Assembly: GCF_900187325.1 (NCBI RefSeq) | Contig: NZ_FZMZ01000005.1 | Span: forward strand, 992,001-1,056,000 | Direction: 5' to 3' | From: Virgibacillus ndiopensis | GTDB lineage: Bacteria > Bacillota > Bacilli > Bacillales > Amphibacillaceae | Length of the DNA stretch: 64,000 nucleotides | Shown: piece after piece, positions 1-8,553 of the stretch | Layout of the letters: every line of letters begins with the position of its first letter | Numbering within the stretch: position 1 is the stretch's first letter | The notes under the pieces: model-generated | The model's input: only the letters and a program-made list of their open reading frames with translations | Database searches by the model: none | What the model was told of the DNA's origin: nothing | Made by a program: the position numbers and the translations under genes

Positions 1-538
1 CATGTTTAGCCTGCCTATGCATGTAATAATAACGAAAAACAGATAGCGATGTAAGGTCTGCAACTACTGATTTAAGACCGGATTCTGCAAATACATCCTC
101 AAAAGCTGCTATTTTTTCTTTAGGGTAAGCATACAGCAGGATGTTTCTATTTTTTTCATCTACTTCTAAAAATTCAATTGAAATTGCAGGATTAGGAAAT
201 GGTAAATAAAAACGATTACCAATTTGTGTATGAATATACCCTAATGCCTCTGCTTTTGAAAGGGAGGCTGGAATCTCTAATTGACGGATAACTACTGTAT
301 CATCAGGTACACAAAAATTAAGTCTTTTCCGTTTCCAATTATGTTGTTGAACAAGATTTTTCATTATTTCTGTAAAAACAAGCTTATTTACAATCGTTCC
401 ATCTTTAATCGTGTCTTTTGGCAATTCAACCTCACCATGTGTAATCAAACCGTCATTAGTTGGATTTTTATGGTATGTATAACGTAGAACACGGTTTGTA
501 ATAACGATGTTCACCCTACCATTATTGACCAATCTCAT
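1..538 (-). CDS. pilM: Type IV pilus assembly protein PilM, 3'-truncated by window edge
   Basis: About 179 codons of an open frame run off the left edge, so the C-terminus is missing. The ATG at 538 follows a GTAGGTG-type ribosome binding site and lies 13 bases after the stop of the prepilin peptidase, as in an operon. The product starts MRLVNNGRVNIVI and includes RQLEIPASLSKAEALGYI and FYLPFPNPAISIEFLEV. These resemble the first part of the PilM actin-like fold, which in other bacteria links the cytoplasmic motor to PilN/PilO. The first frame recorded on the opposite strand here is a shadow. Assignment rests on partial sequence plus the pil context. Confidence 0.75.
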   Translation of the reverse strand, partial: MRLVNNGRVNIVITNRVLRYTYHKNPTNDGLITHGEVELPKDTIKDGTIVNKLVFTEIMKNLVQQHNWKRKRLNFCVPDDTVVIRQLEIPASLSKAEALGYIHTQIGNRFYLPFPNPAISIEFLEVDEKNRNILLYAYPKEKIAAFEDVFAESGLKSVVADLTSLSVFRYYYMHRQAKH

Positions 539-551
539 ATTTTGCACCTAC

Positions 552-1307
552 TTACATAAATGAATTAAAGTACCAATCCAGTAATGAATCACCATAATAA
601 TAGCTTACTAGGGCAGCAATTATTATATATGGACCAAACGGAACTGGCTGTTTACGATCAATAACTTTAAATAAAATCAGAAGTATACCAACAATAGCAC
701 CGAACATACAGGAAAGAAAAAATACGAGTAAAACATTTTTAATCCCTAATACAATGCCTAAAACACCAAACAATTTCATATCACCTGCACCCATACCTCC
801 TCGGCTTATAAATATCACAGAAGCAATGATAACGAACCCAATCACTGCTCCTAAGATTGCCGACCACCATGGGTCAAGCGGCTGCATAAAACGGATGATA
901 ATGAACAATGGCAGGAAAAATAATAGTACGTTGTCTGGTATGATCATATATTTACTATCAGAGACGAATAGAATCATCAACATTGATACGAATAATAAAG
1001 CAATAACTAATTCCGAAGTTAAACCAATCGTAACGTAACTTAACGCAAAAAGAAAACCTGTTAATAGCTCAACCAATGGGTATATCAGGGAAATTTTTCC
1101 TTTGCAATGATGGCATTTACCGCCCTGCAGAAGATACGACAAAACAGGGATAAGCTCAAACCACGATAAAATATGATTGCATTGCGGACAAATGGAACGA
1201 TCATTAGTGAATGGTAGCCTTTTAGGAACACGCAGGCCAACAACATTGAAGAAAGAGCCGAATGTTAGGCCGAGAAGGAATAAAAATATAATCATTATTA
1301 TATTCAT
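552..1307 (-). CDS. pilD: Prepilin peptidase / N-methyltransferase (A24 family)
   Basis: 251 aa polytopic membrane protein that cleaves the leader of class III signal peptides and methylates the new N-terminus. The N-terminal methylase part has the zinc tetracysteine: CPQC at 40-43 and CHHC at 65-68. The aspartyl protease residues are visible as Asp117 (VSDSKYMIIPD) and Asp176 in GMGAGDMKLFG. About seven hydrophobic segments are present, and length is normal. The RBS AAAGGTG precedes the ATG. It follows the major pilin gene and precedes pilM, so it probably serves the neighbouring pilins. It could also serve a ComG system encoded elsewhere. Confidence 0.95.
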   Translation of the reverse strand: MNIIMIIFLFLLGLTFGSFFNVVGLRVPKRLPFTNDRSICPQCNHILSWFELIPVLSYLLQGGKCHHCKGKISLIYPLVELLTGFLFALSYVTIGLTSELVIALLFVSMLMILFVSDSKYMIIPDNVLLFFLPLFIIIRFMQPLDPWWSAILGAVIGFVIIASVIFISRGGMGAGDMKLFGVLGIVLGIKNVLLVFFLSCMFGAIVGILLILFKVIDRKQPVPFGPYIIIAALVSYYYGDSLLDWYFNSFM

Positions 1308-1344
1308 TAGTAGGCACCTTTTTCTTGTGAAATTAAATTTAATA

Positions 1345-1376
1345 AACGCCCAGCAATCAACTGTTGCAAGGGCGTT
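1345..1376 (-). terminator. Hairpin between pilin gene and prepilin peptidase
   Basis: A 7-bp stem AACGCCC (1345-1351) / GGGCGTT (1370-1376) encloses a further GCAA/TTGC pairing. Read on the minus strand it is followed by T-rich sequence. It probably acts as a partial terminator that makes pilin mRNA more abundant than the downstream pilD-pilM message (inference). Confidence 0.6.
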
Positions 1377-1397
1377 ATCTATTGATTAATAATTCTA

Positions 1398-1784
1398 TTA
1401 TTCTTTTGTAGTAGGTTCTTTTGTAGTAGATTCTTTAGTAGTTTCTTTTGTATAAGTAATTTTATCATTCTCTTTTTTTACATTTCCAGAATAAACTTTG
1501 CCGTCTTCATTAGGAACTTCTGGAATTTCTTCTAAATATCCTTTTGTTACTAATTCAGAAACAGAAAGAGGCAATTCTTCTCCACTCACATCCGCCAATC
1601 TACCAGCATTCTCTATCAGCTTAATATTTGCTTCATCAGCTTTTTCCTTCGAATCCCCAACAACATTTCCAATAGTAGGTACTGCTATCGCAACAATAAT
1701 AGCTAATATAGCAATGACCGCTAGTAACTCAACCAATGTAAATCCCTTTTCTTTTTTAAGCACCTTTCTTAACCGTTCGAGCAT
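1398..1784 (-). CDS. Major type IV pilin (class III signal peptide)
   Basis: Small pilin whose short basic leader MLERLRKVLKKEKG ends at the G/FTLVELLAVIA cleavage site, followed by the hydrophobic N-terminal helix. The start is taken as ATG 1784 because AAAGGTGG lies 8 bases upstream. A GTG four codons earlier overlaps that RBS. The frame gives about 128 aa. After the helix come a mixed globular part and a low-complexity tail rich in TTKE units (roughly the last 17 residues), encoded by tandem 12-15-base DNA repeats. It is the closest pilin to pilD and has a long untranslated leader, so it is probably the major subunit. Confidence 0.85.
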   Translation of the reverse strand: MLERLRKVLKKEKGFTLVELLAVIAILAIIVAIAVPTIGNVVGDSKEKADEANIKLIENAGRLADVSGEELPLSVSELVTKGYLEEIPEVPNEDGKVYSGNVKKENDKITYTKETTKESTTKEPTTKE

Positions 1785-1921
1785 AAAGACCCCCACCTTT
1801 AAATAAATTATTCATTTATGTAAATTAAGTCGACCGGTTGCACTACTTACTCCAGATTTCCCAAGTGCCCAAATAGAGAAAATCTATCATCATATCCTAC
1901 TTTTTTCCTATATACATTATA
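1785..1921 (-). promoter_or_regulatory. Promoter and ~125-nt structured 5' leader of the major pilin
   Basis: Read on the minus strand, a TATAAT hexamer occupies 1921-1916, with no good -35 box. If it is the -10, the pilin mRNA has a leader of about 125 nt. The leader contains a GCACT...AGTGC stem and an AGATTT...AAATCT repeat. I compared it by eye with the c-di-GMP-I riboswitch core and did not find the conserved GGCAAACC / GGGACGCAAAG elements, so it is unclassified. Confidence 0.4.
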
Positions 1922-1951
1922 CTCGTTAACTCAACAAAAATCTATAACTTT

Positions 1952-3151
1952 CTACTGAATTTTTTCAAATAAAGAAAACATTGGGATTACTACCGCAGCA
2001 ATAATACTACCAATAATACCTGTAAGTATAATGATCATTAGTGGCTCAATTAACGTTTTAATTCTCTCAGATAACTGTTCCACTTCCTGCTCATAAAAAT
2101 CAGCTACCTTCTTTAACATATGGTCTAATGTACCTGTTTTTTCACCAATTTGAATCATCTGAATAACTAAAGCAGGAAATGCCCAATGGTCTTTCATTGA
2201 CTTTGTAATAGATTCTCCGACTTCTAATGATTTCCGCGCTTGATCTAGAATCTCTTGAATAACACGGTTTTCAACAACCTTCTCGGTTATATCGATGGAT
2301 TGTAAAATGGGTACTGAACTATTAACTAGGATACTCATTGTTTGCGTCATTCTAACCAAAATCCCTTTATGGACCAATATTCCAAGAAAAGGAAATTTCA
2401 TTTTTACTACATCCACACGATAATGAAACGAATTATATTGCATTAGATATTTATAGAGTACTAAACATAAAATTACTACTATAAAAAAGACCCACCAAAA
2501 TTCTGCAACAATATCACTTACGCTTAGAATCAATTGCGTAAATGCCGGTATCTCCTCACCAAATGAGTTAAACATACTTACAAATTGAGGTACGATAAAT
2601 ACTAATAAAAAAATACTTAGTAAAAACGTAATTACTCCAACTACACTTGGATATAACATAGCTGAAAGGACTTTTTGTTTGTTTCGATATTCTTTTTCAT
2701 AGTAATCGGCCATTTGACTTAATATTTCATTCAGTTTTCCACTTGCTTCACCAGCACGGGTCATATTAACTAATAATAAGGGGAAAACTTTTGGCTGACG
2801 TTCCATTGACTTTGACAACGATTGTCCTTGTTCCAAGTTTTTAGTAATATCCGTTAATGCATTTCTTAGTACATAATTATTCGTTTGCTTTATCATTGTC
2901 TTTGTTGCAGCTGATATTGAAATTCCTGCATGAATCAATGTGGAATATTGCCTCAGAAAAATAACAAACTCTTTATTTTTTATTCGTTTATTTAAAAGAA
3001 TATCCTTGTTCCATGGCTTTGTTTCTGTAATATCAAAAATATACAATCCTTTTTTTTCTAAAGATTGTAAGGCATCATCTTTAGAATCCGCTTCTATTTT
3101 TCCTTTTATTTTTTGACCAGATAACCGTTTACCACTATATTGATAGTTCAC
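1952..3151 (-). CDS. pilC: Type IV pilus inner-membrane platform protein PilC (GspF family)
   Basis: 399 aa with two repeated GspF domains, each ending in hydrophobic helices. The domain marker GEASGKLNEIL and its partner GEKTGTLDHMLKKVADFYEQEVE are both visible. Length matches PilC better than the shorter ComGB. The start is a GTG preceded by an AGGGGG RBS, and the gap after pilT is only 3 bases. It forms the platform on which PilB and PilT act to add or remove pilin subunits. Confidence 0.93.
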   Translation of the reverse strand: MNYQYSGKRLSGQKIKGKIEADSKDDALQSLEKKGLYIFDITETKPWNKDILLNKRIKNKEFVIFLRQYSTLIHAGISISAATKTMIKQTNNYVLRNALTDITKNLEQGQSLSKSMERQPKVFPLLLVNMTRAGEASGKLNEILSQMADYYEKEYRNKQKVLSAMLYPSVVGVITFLLSIFLLVFIVPQFVSMFNSFGEEIPAFTQLILSVSDIVAEFWWVFFIVVILCLVLYKYLMQYNSFHYRVDVVKMKFPFLGILVHKGILVRMTQTMSILVNSSVPILQSIDITEKVVENRVIQEILDQARKSLEVGESITKSMKDHWAFPALVIQMIQIGEKTGTLDHMLKKVADFYEQEVEQLSERIKTLIEPLMIIILTGIIGSIIAAVVIPMFSLFEKIQ

Positions 3152-3154
3152 TTG

Positions 3155-4195
3155 TTATAAACCCCCTTCCTCTAAAAAAGGAGAAGCAGTTTCAAATGCA
3201 ATTTTATCTTCTTGAAGTAACCGTTTAAGATCCATCTCCAATGTATGCATCCCTATATTTCTTGACGTTTGCAACACATTTTTCACTTGATGTAATTTTT
3301 CATTTCGAATTAAATTTTTTACTGCTGGTGTATTTACCAGAACTTCAGTTGCTACACGTCGTCCCATATTGTCTTTCGTAATAACCAAACGTTGGGATAT
3401 AACTGCATTTAAAACAGTTGATAGTTGAATACGAATTTGTGTTTGCTGCTCGGCAGGGAACACATCAATCATACGCTCGACTGTTGAAACAGCATCAGTT
3501 GTATGCAAGGTCCCTAACACTAGATGCCCCGTTTCAGCGGCAGTAACAGCTGTTGAAATTGTTTCTAAATCGCGCATTTCTCCAACTAATATCACATCAG
3601 GATCCTGTCGTAAGCTAGCTCTTAATCCGTTCACAAAACTATTTGTGTCAAATCCAATTTCACGTTGGTCAATAACGGATTGATCATGATTGTGAATATA
3701 CTCAATCGGATCTTCAAGTGTAATAATATGTTTTTGCATTGTTTTATTCATATAGTCAATCATAGATGCTAGTGTCGTACTTTTTCCACTTCCCGTTGGA
3801 CCAGTTACAAGCACTAGACCCTGTTGTTGATGAATAATTTTTTTGGTGATTTGCGGTAAATTCAGATCTTCAATTGATGGTATTTTAGTCGGAACAATGC
3901 GTATAGCAAGTGATAGTTCCCCACGTTGGTAAAACGTATTAATACGAAATCTTGATATACCACTTATCCCATATGAAAAATCTAGTTCCCGCTTATCCAA
4001 TAATATTCCCCATTGGTCATCTGAGATTACCGCCTTAACAATATTTTTAGTAATTGATGGCGTAAGTTTTTGCTCATCTTGTTCAACTAAATTGCCATTG
4101 ATCCGAAATACAGGAGCTTTTCCAATTGTTAAATGCACATCTGAAGCATTCATTTTGTAGGCATGCGCTAACCATTTATCAAATTGTTCTTTCAC
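3155..4195 (-). CDS. pilT: Pilus retraction ATPase PilT
   Basis: 346 aa hexameric motor ATPase. Walker A TGPTGSGKST is at 131-140, the Asp box contains EDPIEYIH, Walker B is VILVGEMRD near 201-209, and the His box is TGHLVLGTLHTTDA. The C-terminal AVKNLIRNEK at 291-300 corresponds to the AIRNLIRE retraction motif that separates PilT from PilB/GspE. Its presence implies retractile pili (twitching or DNA uptake), a feature that the B. subtilis ComG system lacks. It lies between pilB and pilC in one transcription unit. Confidence 0.95.
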   Translation of the reverse strand: MKEQFDKWLAHAYKMNASDVHLTIGKAPVFRINGNLVEQDEQKLTPSITKNIVKAVISDDQWGILLDKRELDFSYGISGISRFRINTFYQRGELSLAIRIVPTKIPSIEDLNLPQITKKIIHQQQGLVLVTGPTGSGKSTTLASMIDYMNKTMQKHIITLEDPIEYIHNHDQSVIDQREIGFDTNSFVNGLRASLRQDPDVILVGEMRDLETISTAVTAAETGHLVLGTLHTTDAVSTVERMIDVFPAEQQTQIRIQLSTVLNAVISQRLVITKDNMGRRVATEVLVNTPAVKNLIRNEKLHQVKNVLQTSRNIGMHTLEMDLKRLLQEDKIAFETASPFLEEGGL

Positions 4196-4206
4196 TGATA
4201 AGCCTC

Positions 4207-5832
4207 CTATACACTTATTGATACTTGTAAAATTTCCTCAAGCGTCGTTAATCCGGCGTTAACCTTTTCTAACCCATCTTGTATCAAAAATGACATACCC
4301 TGTTTTTCTGCATAGGAGCGAATAGTAGCTAGGGGTTGATTGCTAAGAAGCATACCTTTTATCGTATCATCAATAACTAGTAACTCTTGTATAGCTAATC
4401 TTCCACGATAGCCTTGCTGGTGACAGCTACTACATCCCTTTCCAACATATACATTTTCAACCTTAACACCATGTTTCTTAAATATTTCTTTTTCCATTTG
4501 CGATGGCTCTCTTTTTGTTCTACAGTCACGACAAACCTTACGTACTAAACGTTGTGCAATGATACCAGATAAGCCAGATACAACTAAGTAAGGCTCTATC
4601 CCCATATCAATTAACCGTGGTATTGAATCAATTGCACTATTTGTATGTAAAGTGCTAAACACTAAATGTCCAGTCAAAGAAGCCCGTATCGCAATCTCAG
4701 CAGTTTCCTGATCACGAATTTCTCCGACCATAATAACATTTGGATCCTGTCGTAGAATCGAACGTAAACCGTTGGCAAATGATAGACCTATCGAACTATT
4801 AACCTGAACCTGATTAATACCTTCTAATTGATACTCTACAGGATCCTCAACTGTGATAATGTTTACATCTTCTCGATTTAATTGGTTGATGGATGCATAC
4901 AATGTAGAAGTTTTCCCAGCCCCTGTAGGACCTGTTAATAATACAAGACCCGATGGTTGAGAAATTAATTTTTTATATTTTTTAAAGTTTTCTTCTGAAA
5001 AGTTTAGATCACTTATCTGTATCAATGCATTATTTAAATCTAAAATTCGAATAACAACTTTTTCACCGTGAACAATTGGGAGACAAGATATCCGTAAATC
5101 TACTGGTGTAACACCTACTGTAGATTTGATTCTTCCATCCTGTGGAAGTCTAGTTTGTGTAATATCCATATCTGCCAATATTTTTATCCTGGTAATTAAC
5201 GCGTTTTGCATATGTTTAGAGACTACCTTTTCCGTCTGCAATCTTCCATCAATCCTGTAGCGAACATGGACACTTGATTCTTGAGGATCAATGTGAATAT
5301 CACTAGCCTTTAATTGGACTCCAGTGGATAGAAGCTGATCAAGCATCCGAATAACCGGTGCCTCATCCTCTTCATTGGCGCTCTCTACCAAGAGTTCTGA
5401 ATCGTTTTTAAAGTAAAATTTATTAATTGCATATAAAATATCATCTTTCGCTGCAATAACTGGAGAAATAGTAAGACCTGTTGCCATTTCAAGATCATCA
5501 ATTATGTAATAATCCATTGGGTCCTTCATCGCTATTAATAACGTATTATCTTGTATATTTAACGGCATTATATAGCTTGCCTGCGCCATTTCCTTTGAAA
5601 CATAACCGAGTACACGATCGTTAATTGGATAACGGTATAGTGAAACATGTGGTATACCAAGTTGAAACTCAAGAACCTCAATTAATTGTTTCTCTGTTAT
5701 GAATCCACGCTCAAGCAAAGCATCCCCAAGCTTTTGATCTTCTTTTTTATTTTTTAATGCTTCATTTAGTTGACCTTCATTAACAAGACCGGCATCCTGA
5801 AGCATTTCCCCTAAACGCTTTCGTGTGTTCAT
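4207..5832 (-). CDS. pilB: Pilus extension ATPase PilB with N-terminal MshEN domain
   Basis: 541 aa. Residues 6-58 hold two copies of a RLGxxLxxxG...LxxAL pattern (RLGEMLQDAG and KLGDALLERG), the signature of MshEN domains that bind cyclic di-GMP in MshE-type ATPases. Then come the N2 domain, Walker A GPTGAGKT at 301-308, Walker B NVIMVGEIRD and a zinc-binding four-cysteine site (434, 437, 467, 470). It powers pilus polymerisation. Its start overlaps the stop of the upstream small gene by 4 bases, so translation is coupled. Confidence 0.95.
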   Translation of the reverse strand: MNTRKRLGEMLQDAGLVNEGQLNEALKNKKEDQKLGDALLERGFITEKQLIEVLEFQLGIPHVSLYRYPINDRVLGYVSKEMAQASYIMPLNIQDNTLLIAMKDPMDYYIIDDLEMATGLTISPVIAAKDDILYAINKFYFKNDSELLVESANEEDEAPVIRMLDQLLSTGVQLKASDIHIDPQESSVHVRYRIDGRLQTEKVVSKHMQNALITRIKILADMDITQTRLPQDGRIKSTVGVTPVDLRISCLPIVHGEKVVIRILDLNNALIQISDLNFSEENFKKYKKLISQPSGLVLLTGPTGAGKTSTLYASINQLNREDVNIITVEDPVEYQLEGINQVQVNSSIGLSFANGLRSILRQDPNVIMVGEIRDQETAEIAIRASLTGHLVFSTLHTNSAIDSIPRLIDMGIEPYLVVSGLSGIIAQRLVRKVCRDCRTKREPSQMEKEIFKKHGVKVENVYVGKGCSSCHQQGYRGRLAIQELLVIDDTIKGMLLSNQPLATIRSYAEKQGMSFLIQDGLEKVNAGLTTLEEILQVSISV

Positions 5833-6317
5833 TCACCTGCACCGCTTTCAATTTTGATTTTTACCTCACCTTTTGCAGTGTTATTGGCTTCAAAAGCTTT
5901 CCCAATACTTTCAAACGTTACCGTAACTGAAGAGTTATCCCTATTTACAACAACATGAATATCTATTATTTCAAAGGTTCTATTATTACGGTCTATTTCA
6001 AACGGCTTGTTGTTTAGTGCATCATAACGTAATTGGTGAATAAAACCGTTTATCTCTTGTTCCAATAATCTTTTGTTGTCTGTATTATTATCTATAATTG
6101 ATGTAAGTTCTGTTTGATTATTTACTATAAGCTGCTGAAAATAATCAACACCCATTTTGGCTACCAGTTCTGCATCAATTTTCTTTTCCATCGTTGTTAC
6201 TTGTTTGGTGCTGTTAACAGCTTGGGTAACTTGGACTGTTACAAATATAAGGAATATTGTAATTATCAACATCGTTAAAACTAACGCAGCGCCAGTTTCA
6301 TTTTTGAATTTTTTCAT
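5829..6317 (-). CDS. PilX-like pilus assembly protein
   Basis: 162 aa. After a short basic start (MKKFKNETGAALVLTMLI) comes one long hydrophobic helix, then a polar domain of about 120 residues with no recognisable motif. The N-terminus resembles PilX/GspK-type minor pilins, which carry GxALVL rather than GFTLIE, so it may or may not be cleaved by the prepilin peptidase. It overlaps pilB by 4 bases and the preceding prepilin gene by 4 bases. Role as minor pilin or priming component is inferred from position. Confidence 0.7.
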   Translation of the reverse strand: MKKFKNETGAALVLTMLIITIFLIFVTVQVTQAVNSTKQVTTMEKKIDAELVAKMGVDYFQQLIVNNQTELTSIIDNNTDNKRLLEQEINGFIHQLRYDALNNKPFEIDRNNRTFEIIDIHVVVNRDNSSVTVTFESIGKAFEANNTAKGEVKIKIESGAGE

Positions 6318-6751
6318 AACGTATCCTCAGAAATATATGTAAATGAATCACTGGTCAATGTTTCATTCGTTGTATAGATTTTTATATGTGTGCGATATAA
6401 ATTCACTTCATTTTCTTTACATAAACTTAATGTTGCATTATATTCCCTATTATTTAATGTATATTTTTTAAAAAATTTATCTTCACCCTCATTTTGACTG
6501 CAGTTATTTATCTTTGCATCATAAAATTCAGTTATATTTACAGTTTTCACCTCACTGGCAACTCTACTTAATAGGTTACTAGATACTAATTCATTATCTG
6601 TGTGTGTTGACCAATTCATCATTTGGGGAAGAATCGGCAAAAAAACTGCAGCAATTAATCCTAATAGTGCAATGGATGCAATAATTTCTATTAAGGTGAA
6701 TCCATGACTATTCTTTTTTGTCTTTTTACTATACAATAGAATACACCTCAT
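6314..6751 (-). CDS. Prepilin-type minor pilin (PilV/PulG-like)
   Basis: 145 aa with a clear type IV prepilin leader: basic residues, then G/FTLIEIIASIALLGLIAAVF. The C-terminal part contains two cysteines (NNCSQNE and SLCKENE) that could form a disulphide outside the cell. It is the first gene of the minus-strand pil operon, with the intergenic region to the divergent prepilin gene only 47 bases long. Probably a minor pilin in the pilus-tip initiation complex. Confidence 0.8.
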   Translation of the reverse strand: MRCILLYSKKTKKNSHGFTLIEIIASIALLGLIAAVFLPILPQMMNWSTHTDNELVSSNLLSRVASEVKTVNITEFYDAKINNCSQNEGEDKFFKKYTLNNREYNATLSLCKENEVNLYRTHIKIYTTNETLTSDSFTYISEDTL

Positions 6752-6798
6752 ATATATGACTTTATACCTATTATATCATGATATTGGATGTGTAAAAG

Positions 6799-7758
6799 AT
6801 GAAGATTCAAGTATTACAAAGTCAAAAAGGAATAACTTTAGTGGAATTGCTGGCAGCAATCACACTATTTGCCATTGTAATCGTCTTTTCTTCTACCTTG
6901 ATCGTCCATTTTTCGGCAAACAATCAAAAAACCAGTGATTCTATTGAAATGAGTCAAGATGTGAACGTAATAATCAGTCAGCTACGGAATCAGTACTATA
7001 ATGAAAATACTGAACTTTGCATACATAATGAAGATATCTCAATAAGTAATTATACTATTGTTAATGGAGGGGACCCTGAAGGGAATAATCATTTGAAAAT
7101 TACCAATGGTTGTATTCAAAATGTAGATAATTCAAAGCCAATTAAAATAAATATACAGTTTAAGAATAAAACCGGTAATCAATTCGCTCTTAATACAGCT
7201 TTTAGTACGAGTAAACCGCATGTATTAACTGTGTCAACAAATAACGATGATACTGAATTACCAGATGACAATGATTACCAGGATTTCCCCTGTAAAACTA
7301 ACGGAAGTATTACAATTTCTGAAGACGTAAAACTACGAAAAGGTGTATGTCCAAATGATACGTTTATTGTAACTGGCGCATTGACAACATTAGGAAAAAT
7401 ATCTCTACAACATGATGGGGTTACATTGAAGGTAGGTGGATCGGCACATTTCATAAAAAAAGTATGGATGGCACAAACGGCTAAAATAGACATCTCAGGA
7501 GCGGTAGCCTTTAATCAAATTGTTTTAATGAATAAAGATAGTTTAATGAGGGTTGGCGGCGCTGCTAATTTTACAGAAGATCTGCAAATGAAAAAAAATA
7601 GTTCAATAAATATTGGAGGATCAACCATTTTCTATAAAAACATCACTATGAAAAAAGGGGCTGAAATCACAACTTCATCTGCTATTATTTTTGGAAATGC
7701 TACTTGTAATAATGAAGAAATTTCCTTTACTAATAAAAAACTTACATGTAAGAAATAA
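6799..7758 (+). CDS. Prepilin-type protein with C-terminal ~20-residue repeats
   Basis: 319 aa. N-terminal leader MKIQVLQSQKG/ITLVELLAAI is a prepilin cleavage site followed by the usual hydrophobic helix. Residues 40-165 have no clear family and include a cysteine pair (74, 105). Residues about 202-302 hold roughly five units of 20 residues with recurrent VGGxAxF, ISGAVAF and IGGSTIF, a spacing typical of solenoid or beta-helix folds. Cys165/Cys184 and Cys303/Cys316 bracket the repeats. It is transcribed divergently from the pil operon. Possibly a minor pilin or adhesive pilus-tip protein. I do not recognise the family of the repeat domain. Confidence 0.75.
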   Translation: MKIQVLQSQKGITLVELLAAITLFAIVIVFSSTLIVHFSANNQKTSDSIEMSQDVNVIISQLRNQYYNENTELCIHNEDISISNYTIVNGGDPEGNNHLKITNGCIQNVDNSKPIKINIQFKNKTGNQFALNTAFSTSKPHVLTVSTNNDDTELPDDNDYQDFPCKTNGSITISEDVKLRKGVCPNDTFIVTGALTTLGKISLQHDGVTLKVGGSAHFIKKVWMAQTAKIDISGAVAFNQIVLMNKDSLMRVGGAANFTEDLQMKKNSSINIGGSTIFYKNITMKKGAEITTSSAIIFGNATCNNEEISFTNKKLTCKK

Positions 7759-7761
7759 GAA

Positions 7762-7791
7762 AAGGAACATGGTGGCTAGTCCATGTTCCTT
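7762..7791. terminator. Terminator between convergent prepilin-like gene and ytkL
   Basis: Perfect 11-bp stem AAGGAACATGG / CCATGTTCCTT with an 8-base loop. On the minus strand it is followed by TTTTCTTATTTC, so it best serves ytkL. It can also stop the plus-strand message. Confidence 0.85.
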
Positions 7792-7800
7792 CCATCATCT

Positions 7801-8481
7801 TTACAACAACAACTCATCGCCAATCGCCATCACTCTACCCTCACCAGTTTTAACCTTTCGAACAAACTGATCCGGATCCTGCTTAATTACAGGAAATGTA
7901 TTGTAATGCACTGGAACTACTATTTTTGCATTAATCCAATCGGTTGCTATTAATGCATCCTCAGGTCCCATAGTAAAATTATCACCAATTGGTACAAATG
8001 CAACATCAATATTATTCATGTCACCGATCAGTTTTAAATCAGAAAATAATCCAGTATCACCTACATGATAAATTGTTTTTCCTTCAGCAGTGAACAATAT
8101 CCCACCAGGCATTCCAGTATAAACAATTGAATTATCTTCTTCCGTATACGAGGAACCATGAAAAGCTTGCGTAAATTTCACCTTTCCAAAATCAAATTCA
8201 TGTGCACCACCAATATGCATTGGATGCGTATTCAACCCCTTGAATCCAAGGTATACTGCAAGTTCATTTGGTGCAACAACTAACGCATTATTACGCTTAG
8301 CTATTTCAACTGTATCCCCTACGTGATCATTATGACCATGGGTTAGTAAAATAACATCTGCTTCTACTGTGTTTGCATCTAAATCACATGCTTCATTTCC
8401 TGATATAAATGGGTCGATTAATACTTTATGATTGTTTGTTTCAATTCTGACAACCGAGTGTCCGTGATATGATAGTTTCAT
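7801..8481 (-). CDS. ytkL: UPF0173 metal-dependent hydrolase YtkL
   Basis: 226 aa metallo-beta-lactamase-fold protein. The metal motif is [12 protein letters not shown] near residue 45-56, with further ligands in HVGDTG and the late PVHYNTF histidine. The N-terminus ([13 protein letters not shown]) is typical of UPF0173. Length is normal. The substrate is unknown for the family. In B. subtilis it lies near ytkK and ackA, as here. It follows the DUF4178-PspA-spermidine synthase cluster in the same direction with a 72-base gap. Confidence 0.9.
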   Translation of the reverse strand: MKLSYHGHSVVRIETNNHKVLIDPFISGNEACDLDANTVEADVILLTHGHNDHVGDTVEIAKRNNALVVAPNELAVYLGFKGLNTHPMHIGGAHEFDFGKVKFTQAFHGSSYTEEDNSIVYTGMPGGILFTAEGKTIYHVGDTGLFSDLKLIGDMNNIDVAFVPIGDNFTMGPEDALIATDWINAKIVVPVHYNTFPVIKQDPDQFVRKVKTGEGRVMAIGDELLL

Positions 8482-8553
8482 CTTATTCTCTCCTTTATAT
8501 AGTTTAACTCTACTCTATATATTCAATAGAGTTTCCATATTTCCTTTACCCGA

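Noticed and set aside
1785-1921. c-di-GMP-I riboswitch upstream of the pilin
   Set aside because: Conserved core sequences of that riboswitch are not visible; only generic dyads remain.
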